Assembly (NCBI RefSeq): GCF_910592395.1
Contig: NC_088309.1
Location: 8,184,501-8,248,500, forward strand
Length of the DNA stretch: 64,000 nt
Direction of reading: 5' to 3'
Origin: Lineus longissimus
Taxonomy: Eukaryota > Nemertea > Pilidiophora > Heteronemertea > Lineidae
The translations under genes and the position numbers were made by a program. The notes beneath the pieces were generated by a model. That model did no database searches, was not told where the DNA came from, and worked only from the letters and a program-made list of their open reading frames with translations. Positions 1 to 12,330 of this stretch are shown here, piece by piece (the stretch's first letter is position 1; the number at the start of each line of letters is the position of its first letter).

Positions 1-3000
1 GCTGTGCCTCGTGATAAGTTGGTGTTTTGCATGCAAATAACAGATCAGGTCAGAGCAACTGCGACTGATTATCATTAAAGGAGAACGAGGCAATTAAATA
101 TTAATGTGATAAGAGGAAAGAAAGGCCAATTAAAAGAACTGCAACGTAAAGCTTGGTCATGAATATTGTTGTGAACAATAGCAGAACTCCTACTCTTTAA
201 TATCGGCGAGGGGCAATCTTATCTTCTGCCGGGAACTCGTCATGGACTTGCACCACATTTTGGGAGAGTGATGCTCTTATAGTCGCGTAGAATTGCGACA
301 AGCTTATGTCTTGTGTCGTAGCTCATAAAAACCAACGCATAATCCAACAAAATCTTTTGCAGGTTTCTGACAACCTTCTTAAAATGGGTATCACGGAAAT
401 ACTTGCACGAGAGGTGATAATCTGGTATTAATAGTACACGATCGAGTCAGTTAGAACCCGACTTCAAGAATCTGACAGTTTGTTGCAAAATACTTTATGC
501 TAGGCGGGATTGGGCCAATATTTACAAGAGAAGTAAGATTATCTAATCCATGTTTTACGCTTGCAACCACATCTTATAAACCTTTCCCTCAAAAGGAAAA
601 TTAATCCACTTCTGGTTAAACTTAATGGCAAAACTTTGACAAGCTTTGTCAACATCGATTACAGTATTGGCAAATTAAAACACCATGAATAAGGAAGGGT
701 TCGATTTACTCTACCTCGTGGTCCAATAACGAGATCTTAGGAGAATTTAAATGGGATTTAGAATGCCTCGCACGGTACAATGAATAGCTATTAAAGAAAA
801 TAGGATAGACACATAAGTGCGATTACGGTGAAATTGAATTTCTTTGGCAGGTTTGGGAGGTGTAAATGACTCACTGTACCTATTCCGTCAGGTGAAAGTC
901 GACTTTTGAACTCCGCGAATGATGATGAAATGAGAAGCTGCCAAGAAGCGTGCCAAGTTCAACAGGGAAAGCGTTATTGATCGTTTTCTGATGGAATTGA
1001 GAAGGTGTTCACAGGAGACTTTTGGTGAGGCAAGGTGATAAGAGAGGTCCCTTTATTGGCAACTGATGATGGATAAAAAACAAAGACTATTGAATGAAGT
1101 CAGGCTGGAAACTTCGGTACCAGTAATCGATCGTTATGCAAAGGTTTGGGTGAAAAATTCTGTAAATAAAGTGGCCAGTATCTAGGCATGTATCAACATG
1201 TATATAGAATCCAAGCTAAAATCTATGTATACTCCATATATCATCTATCCCCGATTACAGATATTTCAAAGGAAATTCTCTATATCGATTTGGTAAAGGA
1301 AACCCTGTACAGGTCCTATAGAAATTTTTATGTTTTTTATACATTGATAAAGATTCTATTTAGCTTACAATATTTTAAACTATACCTGAAAAAAAACTTT
1401 AAAAAATCTAAGACATGAAAAACATGTAAAAAAAGCTTTAATTGAAATTTTTGTTTGCCTGGGTGTAATCCTGATGATAGATGTTAACTGCAAAGGTTTC
1501 CAAATTCTTCAAGACACCTCAAATGTATTTAGTGTCATCATTTCGAAAGATTCCTTTACAGCTTTACATCTAGAGGCTATTCCTTCGTCGTAGGCGGAAT
1601 CGCTGTGACCCCTTCGGTCGAAGGCACACGTCATTTGATTTTTTTTTAAATTAAGTGAAGAATCGCGTCGCACCAAGTACATTGGAGAGCTCATGTTCCC
1701 GACTGTGGTTCTCGAGTAGAAACGTGCTTGACCGGATAAGGCGGCTTGATGATGATGAAAGACCCTTTTTACCTTTACTAACGAGAATTTGTGAATTCGA
1801 TGCATTTAAGTTAAACGTGCGATCAAATTTCGGACAGCATACACACAATAACATGATTCATAAACATGTATGACAGTTTGCACCAGTACGTATAAAAGTC
1901 CTAACCGTACTTAACTCGTTGTGTTTTTGTGATGACGTCTTCACAAACATTGTGACCTTTATTTTTAAAAGCCCAGAGGTTGAAAAATTAGAAACTCAGA
2001 CATTCTCTGAATAGTAATTGCGTAGACGCAATTAATTGACATCTAAAGAGCACCGCTATTTCAGAAGGTTATTTTTTATTGCCTGTTTATCATGTCGCCT
2101 TTTCCTGTACATCAGTTCCAACGTCAACCCTTACACAGCTCAAGGGTTGACTTTGAAAGTGATGTATATGAGAGTGCGGCGTGATTACAACACATACTGT
2201 GTTCTTGATACTTTAATTTCATAGTTTTGATATCCCTAACTTTGATCACAAAGACTGTGTGATCTCCCAGGAAATTAATGGCCGCTTTTGTGACGTTTTT
2301 CCACGCTTTTGATGACGTTTCCCCTTTGTCAAAGTGCAACAGCTTCCTTACAAAATATCTTTGAGAAATACATAAAGGTTTCGATCGATCTTCAAAAGTA
2401 TGAACTTGTAAAGGAGTTGCTCCTTGATCTATTTTTTACGCGGGTCTTTGCCTTCCGAGACCTATTGGGTTCCTTTAAATTCAAAGTAACTGACATATAT
2501 CGAATAGATACATTCCAAATCCGATGTTAATACACTATTTAAAAAATAAGCTTGACACACTTCTTGATAAACAATGCTTGAGGGACGACACTTGAATACA
2601 AGTATCAAGTATTACATCATAGTGCAGTTGATATCAGAGATTAGGCCAGAATAATGTGCAACATTTTTAGTTGGCGGAGCGAAATGTTTTGTCATATCCT
2701 TAAATGGCTCGCCTGACCGATGACACAACAGGTGTAAGGTATCTGACACTATTTACACCCATGCTTTTGCTTGTGATGGTCAACTTTTTTAGCATTTTGG
2801 TATATGTAGACAGTGTAGACTGGAAGCAATTCGAACTTGCACAATTCCCGAAATAGACATTTGACGTTGACTCCTTGCTCAAAATACTTTGGTATATTGT
2901 ATAATAACATTCAAAACAAGTTATTGTAACAATTGTTATTGTTTTTTATGTGTCTAAGGGTGAAATAAGCATTCAGTACATATTATTACAGTTAACCTTC

Positions 3001-3465
3001 CTTTTTTATTTATTATTATTGCCAATTTCACACCTCGCAGGATCGATGGCAGGCATTAAATCACACAGGGGTCATGAAGGATGGTCTACCACAGAGACGC
3101 CAACCCTGAACTGTTTAAATCGTAGATTACTGCTCAGCCATTGTCTCAGTAATGGTCAGTAAATCACGCATTTAGTGCAGAGCTTGGGAATCATAAGTCA
3201 TTGCAGCTTTTATTATCTAACGGCTGATTTACTTCCGATCTTAAATGATGGGGTGGTTGAAACAGGGAATGGTGGTGCGACAGTTTGACAGAGAAAGAGT
3301 TTTTTCTTTTCAATTGTCTAGAGAAGACAAAAATTCCCCTTGGCATTTATATTGTGGATGAGCATCTTCTTAGAGTCGTGCGAAGCGAACTGTTGAACTG
3401 ACAAGATGTGACATTACCAACATAAATCCTATTTTAAAAAATATGATGATGGATAAACAAATCTG
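1..3465. other. No supported gene
   Basis: AT-rich DNA without recognisable coding sequence or clear repeats. Three acceptor-like sites on the plus strand are followed by short open frames (after 355, after 3039 with a long pyrimidine tract, and after 3321). These frames are 20-40 codons and within chance. Overlapping open frames on both strands around 1509-1873 show no motif. Confidence 0.6.
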
Positions 3466-4185
3466 AAGATGAAACAGTTGATCAGATATAGATTTAGATG
3501 AAAAACAATAGTGCAGCTTTATATGCTTTCAGGATACAATCCAACGGAGTATGTCACAAGTGTGTCAAAATGACAACCTATTGTTATAAGCGTACACGAA
3601 GTACATGTATAAACTACAACCGAAGTGTATTTAAACCACTCGAGGGATTCATTGTTTGTTCGCCAAGGTGTGAAGAGCTTTGCTCCGCTCTGTTGGTAGG
3701 TATCAGTGTATTATTAAGGCACTGCACTGATGTTTTAGACGAGCGATTGTCACAGGGGAGGACTGTTACATGACATTGAGGTCACTGTAACTGGTCATGG
3801 AAGAGATAAAAATTTGACTAGTTGAGGACTTTTACGGAGAATGTTACCATGTCTACGGCCAGCTGGTAGGTGTGGTCAGTACATGATCGTCTAGTCTGTT
3901 ATATTAGTAACTCCATGGATAGAGGCAACCATCTCGTCGTGTGCGAGATAAGCAGCAAGAGAAGATCCCGATTGTGCTATCAGTGATAGGATAATACACC
4001 TAAATATTGGATATCACGTACAACAAGCTCCACCCAAGAACAGAACACGACGATCTGTCATCTGGCCTCCTCATGCCCACCTTCCCGTAAGAACTTTGGA
4101 TAGTGCGGATCTTGCTCAAACGAAGTCCAACGGGTACCGGCTGTTTGTCTTTAGCGATAGGGCAAGTCGTCTGACTAACAACAAC
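3466..4185 (+). repeat. 720 bp tandem duplication, copy 1
   Basis: Starts at AAGATGAAACAGTTGATC and is followed immediately by copy 2 with a period of 720 bp. Differences are scattered substitutions and small insertions, a few percent overall by eye. The unit is not flanked by terminal inverted repeats and carries no recognisable transposon protein, so it looks like a local segmental duplication. A GC-richer 3' part (about 3905-4170) is open in one frame in copy 2 but has an internal TAA in copy 1. Confidence 0.93.
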
Positions 4186-4912
4186 AAGATGAAACAGTTG
4201 ATCAGATATAGATTTAGATGAAAAACAATAGTGCAGCTTATATTATGCTTTCAGGATACAATCCAACGGAGTATGTCACAAGTGTGTCAAAATAACAACC
4301 TATTGTTATAAGCGTACACGAATTACATGTGTTAACTACAATCGAAGTGTATTTAAACCCCTCGAGGGATTCATTGTTTGTTCGCCAAGGTGTGAAGAGC
4401 TTTGCTCCGCTCTGTTGGTAGGTATCAGTGTACCTGTACATTATTCAGGCACTACACTGGTGTTTTAGACGAGCGATTGTCACAGGCGAAGACTGTTACA
4501 TGACATTGAGGTCACTGTAACTGGTCATGGAAGAGATACAAATTTGACGAGTTGAGGACTTTTACGGAGAATGTTACCATGTCTACGGCCAGCTGGTTCA
4601 GTGGTCAGTACATGATCGTCTAGTCTGTTATATTAGTAACTCCATGGATAGAGGCAACCATCTCATCGTGTGCGAGATATGCAGCAAGAGAAGATCCCGA
4701 TTGTGCTATCAGTGATAGGATAATACACCTAAATATTGGATATCACATACAACAAGCTCCACCTAAGAACAGAACACGACGATCTGTCATCTGGCCTCCT
4801 CATGCCCACCTTCCCGTAAGAACTTTGGATAGTGCGGATCTTGCTCAAACGAAGCCCAACGGGTACCGGCTGTTCGTCTTCAGCGATAGGCCAAGCCATC
4901 TGACCAACAATC
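4186..4912 (+). repeat. 720 bp tandem duplication, copy 2
   Basis: Homologous to 3466-4185 from AAGATGAAACAGTTGATC through the segment ending CTGACCAACAA. Similarity stops abruptly after that, at a junction with unrelated sequence (ATCGATACGATCGGGCAGC). In this copy a frame of 127 codons is open from 4627 to TAA at 5010, running 100 bases past the repeat. The equivalent frame in copy 1 is interrupted by TAA. The product (for example RLFVFSDRPSHLTNN, then IIWSSRDMVDPGRTT) is not a family that I know. Confidence 0.93.
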
Positions 4913-5010
4913 GATACGATCGGGCAGCTCCCCTGATTATCTGGTCATCCCGTGATATGGTAGATCCCGGCCGGACTACCAGGCTCCGGTCAATCTATCA
5001 CTTCCTATAA
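4627..5010 (+). other. Open frame in and beyond repeat copy 2, uncertain coding status
   Basis: 127 codons without a stop, in a patch richer in G+C than the flanks, ending at TAA 5008-5010. The first in-frame ATG comes late (within SRDMVDP), so it would have to be a spliced exon. It includes a basic stretch (KNRTRRSV) and a Trp/Pro-rich stretch (IWPPHAHLPV). The homologous copy 1 frame has a premature stop. It may be a decayed exon duplicated with the repeat, or chance. Confidence 0.15.
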
Positions 5011-8000
5011 TGCAGCCTTTGTGAGGGATATTAGCTTTGTGGCAGAGTCACGGTTGGCGACAACCCCTGCGAGGATGATTGTATCTCATTAATGGAGTAC
5101 TGATCACATCACAATTCAATAACATCGGACGATGTGATACTTGATGAGTAATATATTGAACTCGGAAATTACATGGTCTATCATGTAACCGTGGCTTTGC
5201 CATGATCAACGAGATCAAGGGGATTATATCATATCATCAATGTATTCAATGATATTGCCTAGAACTGATTTAATGTTTCGCACCATCATTGGATTCTACA
5301 TGTATTAGTACGGCGGCAACTTACGATATGATATTAAAATAAATGAATAGTACGTACGTACTACGTGCTGCTGCATTAAAATACCGACTTTGCTTAATTC
5401 ATTGGTGATATGGATCAATGATTGTGTTTGCATCTACACACAATGTATGCCCTTTTAGCTGTGTAACCTATGGTATAACCCCGCATGTTCTATCTCTTCA
5501 CACTTCACTTTCAAAAACTCATCTGTCGTAAAAATGCACAGTTCTTTTTTTACAAAAACAAACAAGTTCAAGTCATTTAAAGTAAACTTAATGCATTTCT
5601 ACTGCATTTTATCGGAAACGGAAACTTAAAAAATAAATGATACCCAACTCGGGTACACAAATTAGCATTGATTTTATCACATGTCTTGAGGTTTATATTC
5701 AATGTACATGACTAAAATTTTCCTATTCCATTTTGTAATTGAAAAAACCTCAAAATCAATGTCAATTTTGAACTAAGAACAATTACTATAGTATGAAGCT
5801 GAATATCCGATGATGCTGAACACCAGTAATTGTTTTAAAAATCCATAGATGAAAAAAACTGAAAAGAACAAAAAGGAATTTAAAATGGCTGCTACTTTAG
5901 ATTTTATTTATAACACCGCAGACCTATTGATTACAGAATTTGATATTGAAAAATTGTTATTCCCCACAAGTCAAGGGTAGATGCTAGACCCAGTTCACCA
6001 AATAATCGGTATCTGAGCCATTTTTCTCTCGGAATTCCGTTTCAACTATTGATTGATATCGAGGTAATATGAGGGTTGTACTATCGTATGCCCCCCTAAA
6101 TCAACGCGACAGAGATCCATGCCCCGCGGTAAGGTGAAAGTATTAATTTCAGAAGAATCAAAAACAGTTCTAATGTATCGACTATAATTTGCATTGGAGG
6201 GTTTGTGATAGAATAAACACATTGGTACTCATTGTTATGGTAGGGTGCATACATTTTGTAACCAAAGGAAGCGATGTCGCCATGCGGTCAGACTGATATT
6301 CTACACAATGCAATTCAATGCATTGAGTGCATTAATACACTGTGACAGTAATATACTTACAATTCACACGACAATGATTTCACAGAGACGATGATTTCAC
6401 AGAGAAACCATTATACCATTAATCTAAAGTTTGATTTTCTTTGATGTAATAAGTAAGTATGAGTTAGGACTATTTTAATCTTCTATCGATATCATGCCAT
6501 GTGAATAAGACCATGAAAGACAAATTGTAGCCCCCGTTCAAAGAATGACCAATAGTGGACGTCAGCAGCTGGCAGCGTATTCACGCAGCAACACGCTTGA
6601 AAACCACTCCAGAGTCTTCACACAGATATAGGTAAATAAGCTTCATAACACAATGTTCAATTACCAATAACATTTGCCCTTTGATATTCATTTGACATTT
6701 ATGCATCCTTTAATTTGTCCATTGGGCCATCTTTCATGTGACGTATGGATTATTAACCACTTGAATGTACAGAGGCAATACACGTAGATGAGCGACCTGA
6801 ACATTAGACGGAATACCGTTTTTCTTTGAGATGTCTCTAAGGAAAGAACACCGAGCATTTCGACATCGGATGTTTCTTCTCATAAAATTATATTGGAAAA
6901 TGCTCCGTTGATGATGAATGTACGTTGATCAATGCATTTTAATTAGTGAGTATCGAGATGAATCAAGATATATTGAGGATGTCTTATGTTATCGAGTTTG
7001 CCTCAAAGGGGTTTTTGCACTTCACCATTTTGCTCTTTTTTCAGGAGTGGGATAGGCTTTAATACACTTGTATTATTCAGATTTAGCAATATCGAGATGC
7101 CTGAATTCAAGGGTGATTGGAACATGTTACAGATAGCAACTCAAACACTGGTTTGGAAAACAACTTTATGTCGCTGACAAAGGTAAACATGAACATCGCA
7201 GCCGTGTCGGCCTTTACGCCTTATTAATAGCATAATTTCAAGACATCAGTTGGGCGCGATCAATGATTTTAGTTGAAGAGCATGCACCGCTTCAATTATG
7301 ACTCCCCATCAATAATGATTCAGGTGAACCCAAATAATTCGTCCTATGACTCTCCAGCGAACAATCTCACTGTAAAGATAGTACGAGCTCCATTCAAAAC
7401 TTTTTCGGAGCCAAAACGATGCGATGACTGAGAAGAAACAAAGCCATTTTAGACCAATTTCGGTGATACACCAGCACTCTCATCCACTTATCCCTGCAGC
7501 TAAACGACTTGATGGCATTTCCCACCACGAAACATTGGAGGTGGAGATAGTGACAGACTCGAGAGAGGATCTTACCATCCTGGGAAGTCGCGGCATAATC
7601 CTGATAAGACTGGTGAAGAGGATAAGAGACGGTCATTAGACGGCAATAAACTTGTTGTGGCCACCTGCACACTATTTCATGGCACTCTGGCCGATGACTG
7701 CCATTAAGCCATAGGAAATCACTTAGTTTTTGACGGGGAAGTGGTACACCCAGGACTCTTGTGCCATCTGCGCGCACCTGCTTTTTAAAAGAACTGTTAA
7801 AATGCATTGTAGCTTAGAGTAACCAGGATTGTAGTATGCGACAATCGAAAATATACGACGCGGTAAACAGGAAGCCCAGATGTGAAAAAATAGAGGTTTT
7901 GAAATTGACAATCACTTGCAACTTTATATTATCAAGACTGCTCTACTGAAACCGAATGAGTAACCGTCGATGTATTTTCAATTCATAGTAGACCCATGCT

Positions 8001-9260
8001 CCCTTTCGAGCACCTAGTTACGAAAATATTTTGAATATTTCATTATCATGTTGTTACGTGTCGATTTTATATTGTTGGTGTTGAATCAAGCTTTGAAACC
8101 GAAATTGATGCTGAAACTGAATATTATTGATACGTGGTAGTGTTAGGTGTTTTAGTCTAAACGTCGATGAAGCTTTGAAAATCAAACGAGAATTTCAAGA
8201 AGTACATGTAGGCTTGTTACCATTAAGAAAACAGCATGCACACAGCCAATACAATGTCCTGTCGTTGGCCATCATGTGAACCAACTAATACAAAAATCGT
8301 TAGGTTTGTGACGGGGAATAAGTCAATAGAATTCCCTGGGTAGGTTTTAACGTCCTCCTAATGCTAATGTGCCCCCATGGGATAAAACATCGCTGTCGAA
8401 AGTAATGACGACAGTAATTTAACAAACCATGGAATTAGCTTACTCAATGGAGGACTGGAAGCCATCTTGTTAGTTTAAGGAGATGCGATACCAACAATAA
8501 GTGACATGTGGCAGTGATGGTAATGTGATGTACAAGTATGTACATCCAGCGGAGTGGAACGAATTGATTCTAATCACAAGTAATTTTGTATTTGACAATT
8601 TTGAACTCATTCGATCCACTATGCTCGAAAGCTGATCCCCTATCTTGAAAAGTTCATATATGTTCAAATAATAAGCCGTTTAAAGTCGAATCAATGGCTT
8701 ACCACCATCTTTGAAATATCCTCCAGACGATAGCTCAGATGACGGGCCGTAAGGGTATCTTAGCCTTGCACTTCGTATTACATTTTATGTCTGAGACAGT
8801 GTAAGAGTGATGTGTGATATAATATGTACGAATAGCTACAGGGCTTTCCTTTGCACAATCATGAATGGTCGCAGAAACCATAGTCAGACAAACCACGCTC
8901 TACACTTTTCCGCGTTTGACAAGTAAGTATCAATGTCACTGACTGTACTGATGCGGACGCAGTACGAACGAGTGGTTCAGGTCATAACAACCTGCGGTCA
9001 CTTGCGGTCTAGTACATATCGGATTGGATGACTGACATTTTTTACGGCCATCAACTCTATGAGGTTCCTCACTTGTGTGGTATTTCATACCGCGGGGACA
9101 AAATAATCCATACGATGGTCAAGTGTGTTTTATCGCTATTCGCCTCGATGGCAAATCAATGTTTCCCTGGATATTAGGACGGAAATGAAGCGGTGGTGTC
9201 AAGATATGGATACTCGTGATCGAGACAAATCAATCGACGACTGTTGAAAGATATGCTACT
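5011..9260. other. No supported gene
   Basis: AT-rich sequence with no recognised domain. A patch at 6510-6612 on the plus strand is open for 40 codons and ends in a stop that coincides with a GTAAAT donor-like site. A 137-codon minus frame with an overlapping plus frame lies at 7394-7807. Both are treated as chance. Confidence 0.6.
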
Positions 9261-9341
9261 TGAGATTTATCGTACCGGAATGCGGTAAAGGTATTGGGCT
9301 CATAACACCGAAGCACCGCGAGTTCGATACCCGACACGGAT
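9261..9341 (+). repeat. tRNA-Met-like relic (SINE head or tRNA pseudogene)
   Basis: An A-box-like TATCGTACCGG (9268-9278; 10 of 11 positions fit the pol III A box), GGGCTCATAAC with a CAT anticodon-like triplet at 9301-9303, and a B-box GTTCGATACC at 9322-9331 occur in tRNA order. The spacing between boxes is about 8 bases longer than in a standard tRNA. The acceptor and T stems do not pair well, and there is no intact 3' acceptor stem. It is therefore not a functional tRNA gene; a tRNA-derived SINE head is the best reading. Confidence 0.4.
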
Positions 9342-9547
9342 ACATCGCTTGTGAGCTTGGGAAAGTCGAGTAATTTTAGTATAAATTGCAGAAGGTGGGA
9401 GTCGCACTGATTCTGATCAGTGACGGTCATTGTCGTGCATCAAGGGTTCAAGTTGACCTGTCTGGGAAGTCAGGGTAAATGCAGGAAGACACCTTATGAT
9501 TTTATTTTTCGGGCAGCTGGACCCACATACTCCTTGCAGCGTAATCA

Positions 9548-9740
9548 ACGCCTTTGGGAAAAACAACTGCGTGAACACTCTGTGTTGCTATACACCCAAG
9601 TCTCCATCCATGCAGTCAAAGAGCAACACGACCGCCTGAGAGTTCTGTGTTGCAACACACCCCACTTTCAATAGGCACAACCTCCGCCAAAGAGCCACAC
9701 GACCCCGCAAACACTCCGTGCTGCTAAATCCAATCAAGCA
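9548..9740 (+). repeat. Three diverged tandem units of about 65-70 bp
   Basis: The core 'AACAC(T/C)C(T/C)GTG(T/C)TGCTA' recurs near 9571 and 9708, with a related unit near 9637 (GTTCTGTGTTGCAACACACC). Each is preceded by a block like CAAAGAGC(A/C)ACACGACC. Copies are roughly 70-80 percent similar by eye. This lies just downstream of the tRNA-like relic and may be its tail, but I cannot show that. Confidence 0.5.
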
Positions 9741-10942
9741 TCACAATGAAACGTTTCCCGCATTTCCTTTATCTCCGTGGCCTATTGATGCTGCCCAACA
9801 TGGAAATGTCTTCTCATAATCCTTAGCTAATTCATTACAAGATCCCCTCTGATATGCCCCTCGTTTCCTTTTATTTCATGCAAGAGCAATCGTCTGAAAT
9901 CTCAAAGCGTTCTGTTAACAGCCTCTTGAATAGACAGATCGATAGGCAAAAGAACAGGCCATTTTGTTTGACTGTTTTGCGAAACATTGCTAAAGATTTT
10001 CAGCGAAGATTGCGATGATTTTTGAGCGGGATGTCCTGTGACTGAAGGAAATCCTATGCGATGAAACAAATTTTTAGAGCCTTGTCGGTTATCTAATGAA
10101 CGAATTGGGTCTAGCCATCGAATTCACTGGGGTTCTCGTCCAAATATTAAGGCTTCAAATTCAGAAACGGATTTCCATTTTGCTCTGAACCAACATGGTT
10201 GAGACTTATGAGGACAGTGTTCGATTCACACATGTACTTGCAACATCACTACAACTTCTTTGGCAAACCCATCGCATGTTCAGCCAGAGAAGGCTGTTGG
10301 ATTTTCAGATTGTCTGCATGATAAGACAGCAATAATGAAACCCTGAGGAAAGCAATTGCCGGGATTTGCAGAAGCAACGGGAAAAACAACGGAATACGAT
10401 TGCCATGAGACATATTGTAAAAACGCCGACCCATCTCCTAAACAGGCTGAACTGACATCTTATTAGACGAGTGCTACAAGCAGCTGCCACATCCGTGGAA
10501 ATTGTCCTCATCTGATAGAATAGGAAAGAGCAATACACAGAGGAGAAAGGTTACAGGAAGTGACATCTTTTAACTGCCAGAACGAAATGGTGTGAAAAAG
10601 GTGATAGGAGGGGGTATGACTTGTTGAAAGAAAACCGTCGTGCAGAGATAACTCAATATGAAAAGACATATTAAGGCTTGACCGACCTAGAAGTGTACAA
10701 TTATCATCGAACGACGTGCATTACGTATACAAATCTCGCATCCAAACCAAGGACACGTTTCTTTCCTAGTCTCACTCGTGCATCGGACACCTGGTAATAA
10801 ACGCACCGGTGTTTTTCGACCAATATCGGGGATGTTTCTTCAATTATGGAGAGCAGCAAATAACCTTGAGAATTTCTGGTTTCACATCTTAATCAACCAG
10901 GTGGGACCTGCAACAATATCGACGACAGCTCATCAGTTGATT
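9741..10942. other. No supported gene
   Basis: No domain, repeat or RNA recognised. Short overlapping minus frames at 10249-10538 have no motif. Confidence 0.55.
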
Positions 10943-11125
10943 TGTACAGCTGTTGCCAGAGTGGAACTGAAGCCCGGCGCCGAAGAAGCCGTCATCGATG
11001 TTCTTCGGCATCACGACAGCAAGCTGCCTCGCGTGAATGATATTTGTAGAACTCAAGACACCTTCTACCACAGAAGACCAGGCGCTTTCTACCTATGCAT
11101 CGAGGATGGACACATGGGCAACTGA
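10943..11125 (+). CDS. Candidate C-terminal exon, weakly ABM-domain-like
   Basis: A frame open from 10778 ends in TGA at 11123-11125. Its last 60 or so codons are G+C rich at third positions compared with the flanks. An acceptor-like TTTGTACAG precedes CTGTTGCCAGAG (10943 onward). The product contains VARVELKPGAEEAVIDVLR, which resembles the first strand and helix of antibiotic-biosynthesis-monooxygenase (ABM) domains, and later RRPGAFYLCIEDGH, near where those domains have a 'P..F.LYE' strand. The resemblance is by eye only, and the second half of such a domain is absent. A different plus frame is also open over part of it. Confidence 0.22.
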   Translation, partial: CTAVARVELKPGAEEAVIDVLRHHDSKLPRVNDICRTQDTFYHRRPGAFYLCIEDGHMGN

Positions 11126-11234
11126 TGGTAAAAGATGCTCTCATTTCTGTGTGCCGATGATTCTTGAGGTATAATGGGGAAAAAACACCCTATTAATTCA
11201 TTCACCCTTCTGATGGAAACCCCGATCGAATGTT

Positions 11235-11550
11235 ACCTCAAAATAACGCCTCGCGATGGGTCCATCTCAGCGGTTGTCTTCTGAAACTTTCTTATTGGTA
11301 AACGGATGCTACCAAGCATCTCGTCGTATATACATCGATTATGTAGCTTGCACGACACAAAAACTCCATCTATGCGACACATATTGACAAGTGTGACGCT
11401 TTTCCTTGCCTCATCCGCATGTAATCCGCAGTGGTCACGTTCAGCAAAATCCTTCTCAGGTTTGTGCGAAATCTGATGTTTGTAGCAGCTGATGACAGGC
11501 TTGAGAATGATATATTGGTGGTCAGAACATGCTAAGCTAGCCTATTATCA
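11235..11550 (-). CDS. Candidate internal exon, unrecognised Cys-containing product
   Basis: On the minus strand one frame stays open for about 105 codons without needing a start codon, and meets a stop only in the base after a donor-like TTTTGAG/GTAACA (last exon base 11235 or so). It encodes a polar segment with spaced cysteines (VISCYKHQ, ERDHCGLHADEARK, VNMCRIDGVFVSCKLHNRC). Acceptor-like AGs occur near 11546 and near 11490. I do not recognise the family. A few frames of this length are expected by chance in 64 kb, so this is only a candidate. Confidence 0.22.
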
Positions 11551-12189
11551 ATGTTATTAATCACATGGAGATTAGGCCAAGCCCGGATGCACACTCTGTT
11601 CTCTGCTGTTAGCATTAATGCTGTATGATGAAGAAAAAGACCAACACACCGTAAATTTCAGATCCGGCTTACTCCCAAAATAATGACATCCCTGATTATG
11701 CAGAAATGGGGTTAGTTCATGTACGTGTATCGCAACACATTTTAATTGAATATAGAAAACTTGAAACCAATTAAAGAAGATCAATAAGGTCTCTCCCAAT
11801 TTGCTTTTTCTGATACATGTACATGCCTCGCACAGCAGATCTTTGGATCACTCCATATTCACTTTGTAGTTGGACCAACCCAAAGGCCTGATATGGGAGG
11901 ATGGACACATACGTGTACAGCAAAGTTGTTCTGAAATCAACTGACGTCTTTATGTGATGGACGGCAACAAAACAAATCCATGCGAGCAATGTGTCAAGTA
12001 GGTTCTGTATCCACGATCATTATATTATTAAACCGATTGTTTCACTCTTATTGTTCCTAGTCTTGTTGATTTCCTCACGCTAAAGCTAGAATAATCAAAC
12101 TGACTTAATGGACTTAGCAATGAGTTGCCAATATGAAAACATGAATATTGTATAAGCGCACTTGTTGTTTCGAAACGTCTAATTTGTTG

Positions 12190-12330
12190 TTAGAGAGGCG
12201 CCGCACGGTGCTGGCGCCACCCAGACTAGAAACTGACATGCAAGCCAATACGCGGATTTAATTGGTTTCGAGATGACCACGTGATGCTGACGTCATGAAT
12301 ATCAATAAATTGTAACAATGGCTGGCGCCG
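12190..12330. promoter_or_regulatory. Putative cis-regulatory island: E-box, CRE, SOX-type site, three GGCGCC
   Basis: Within 140 bp of otherwise AT-rich DNA: GGCGCC at 12197-12202, 12213-12218 and 12324-12329; CACGTG (bHLH E-box) at 12278-12283; a full TGACGTCA (CREB/ATF) at 12288-12295; and AACAATGG (SOX-type) at 12314-12321. Such clustering of intact palindromic sites suggests an enhancer or promoter. There is no adjacent recognised exon, so any target gene is unknown. Function is an inference from motif density. Confidence 0.35.

Noticed and set aside
6510-6612. Plus-strand open patch ending at ATATAG/GTAAAT
   Set aside because: The frame's stop codon coincides with the donor, so it cannot be an internal coding exon, and no start or family is seen.
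7394-7807. 137-codon minus frame with an opposing 71-codon plus frame
   Set aside because: Both strands are open with no recognisable motif and no supporting splice or promoter signals.
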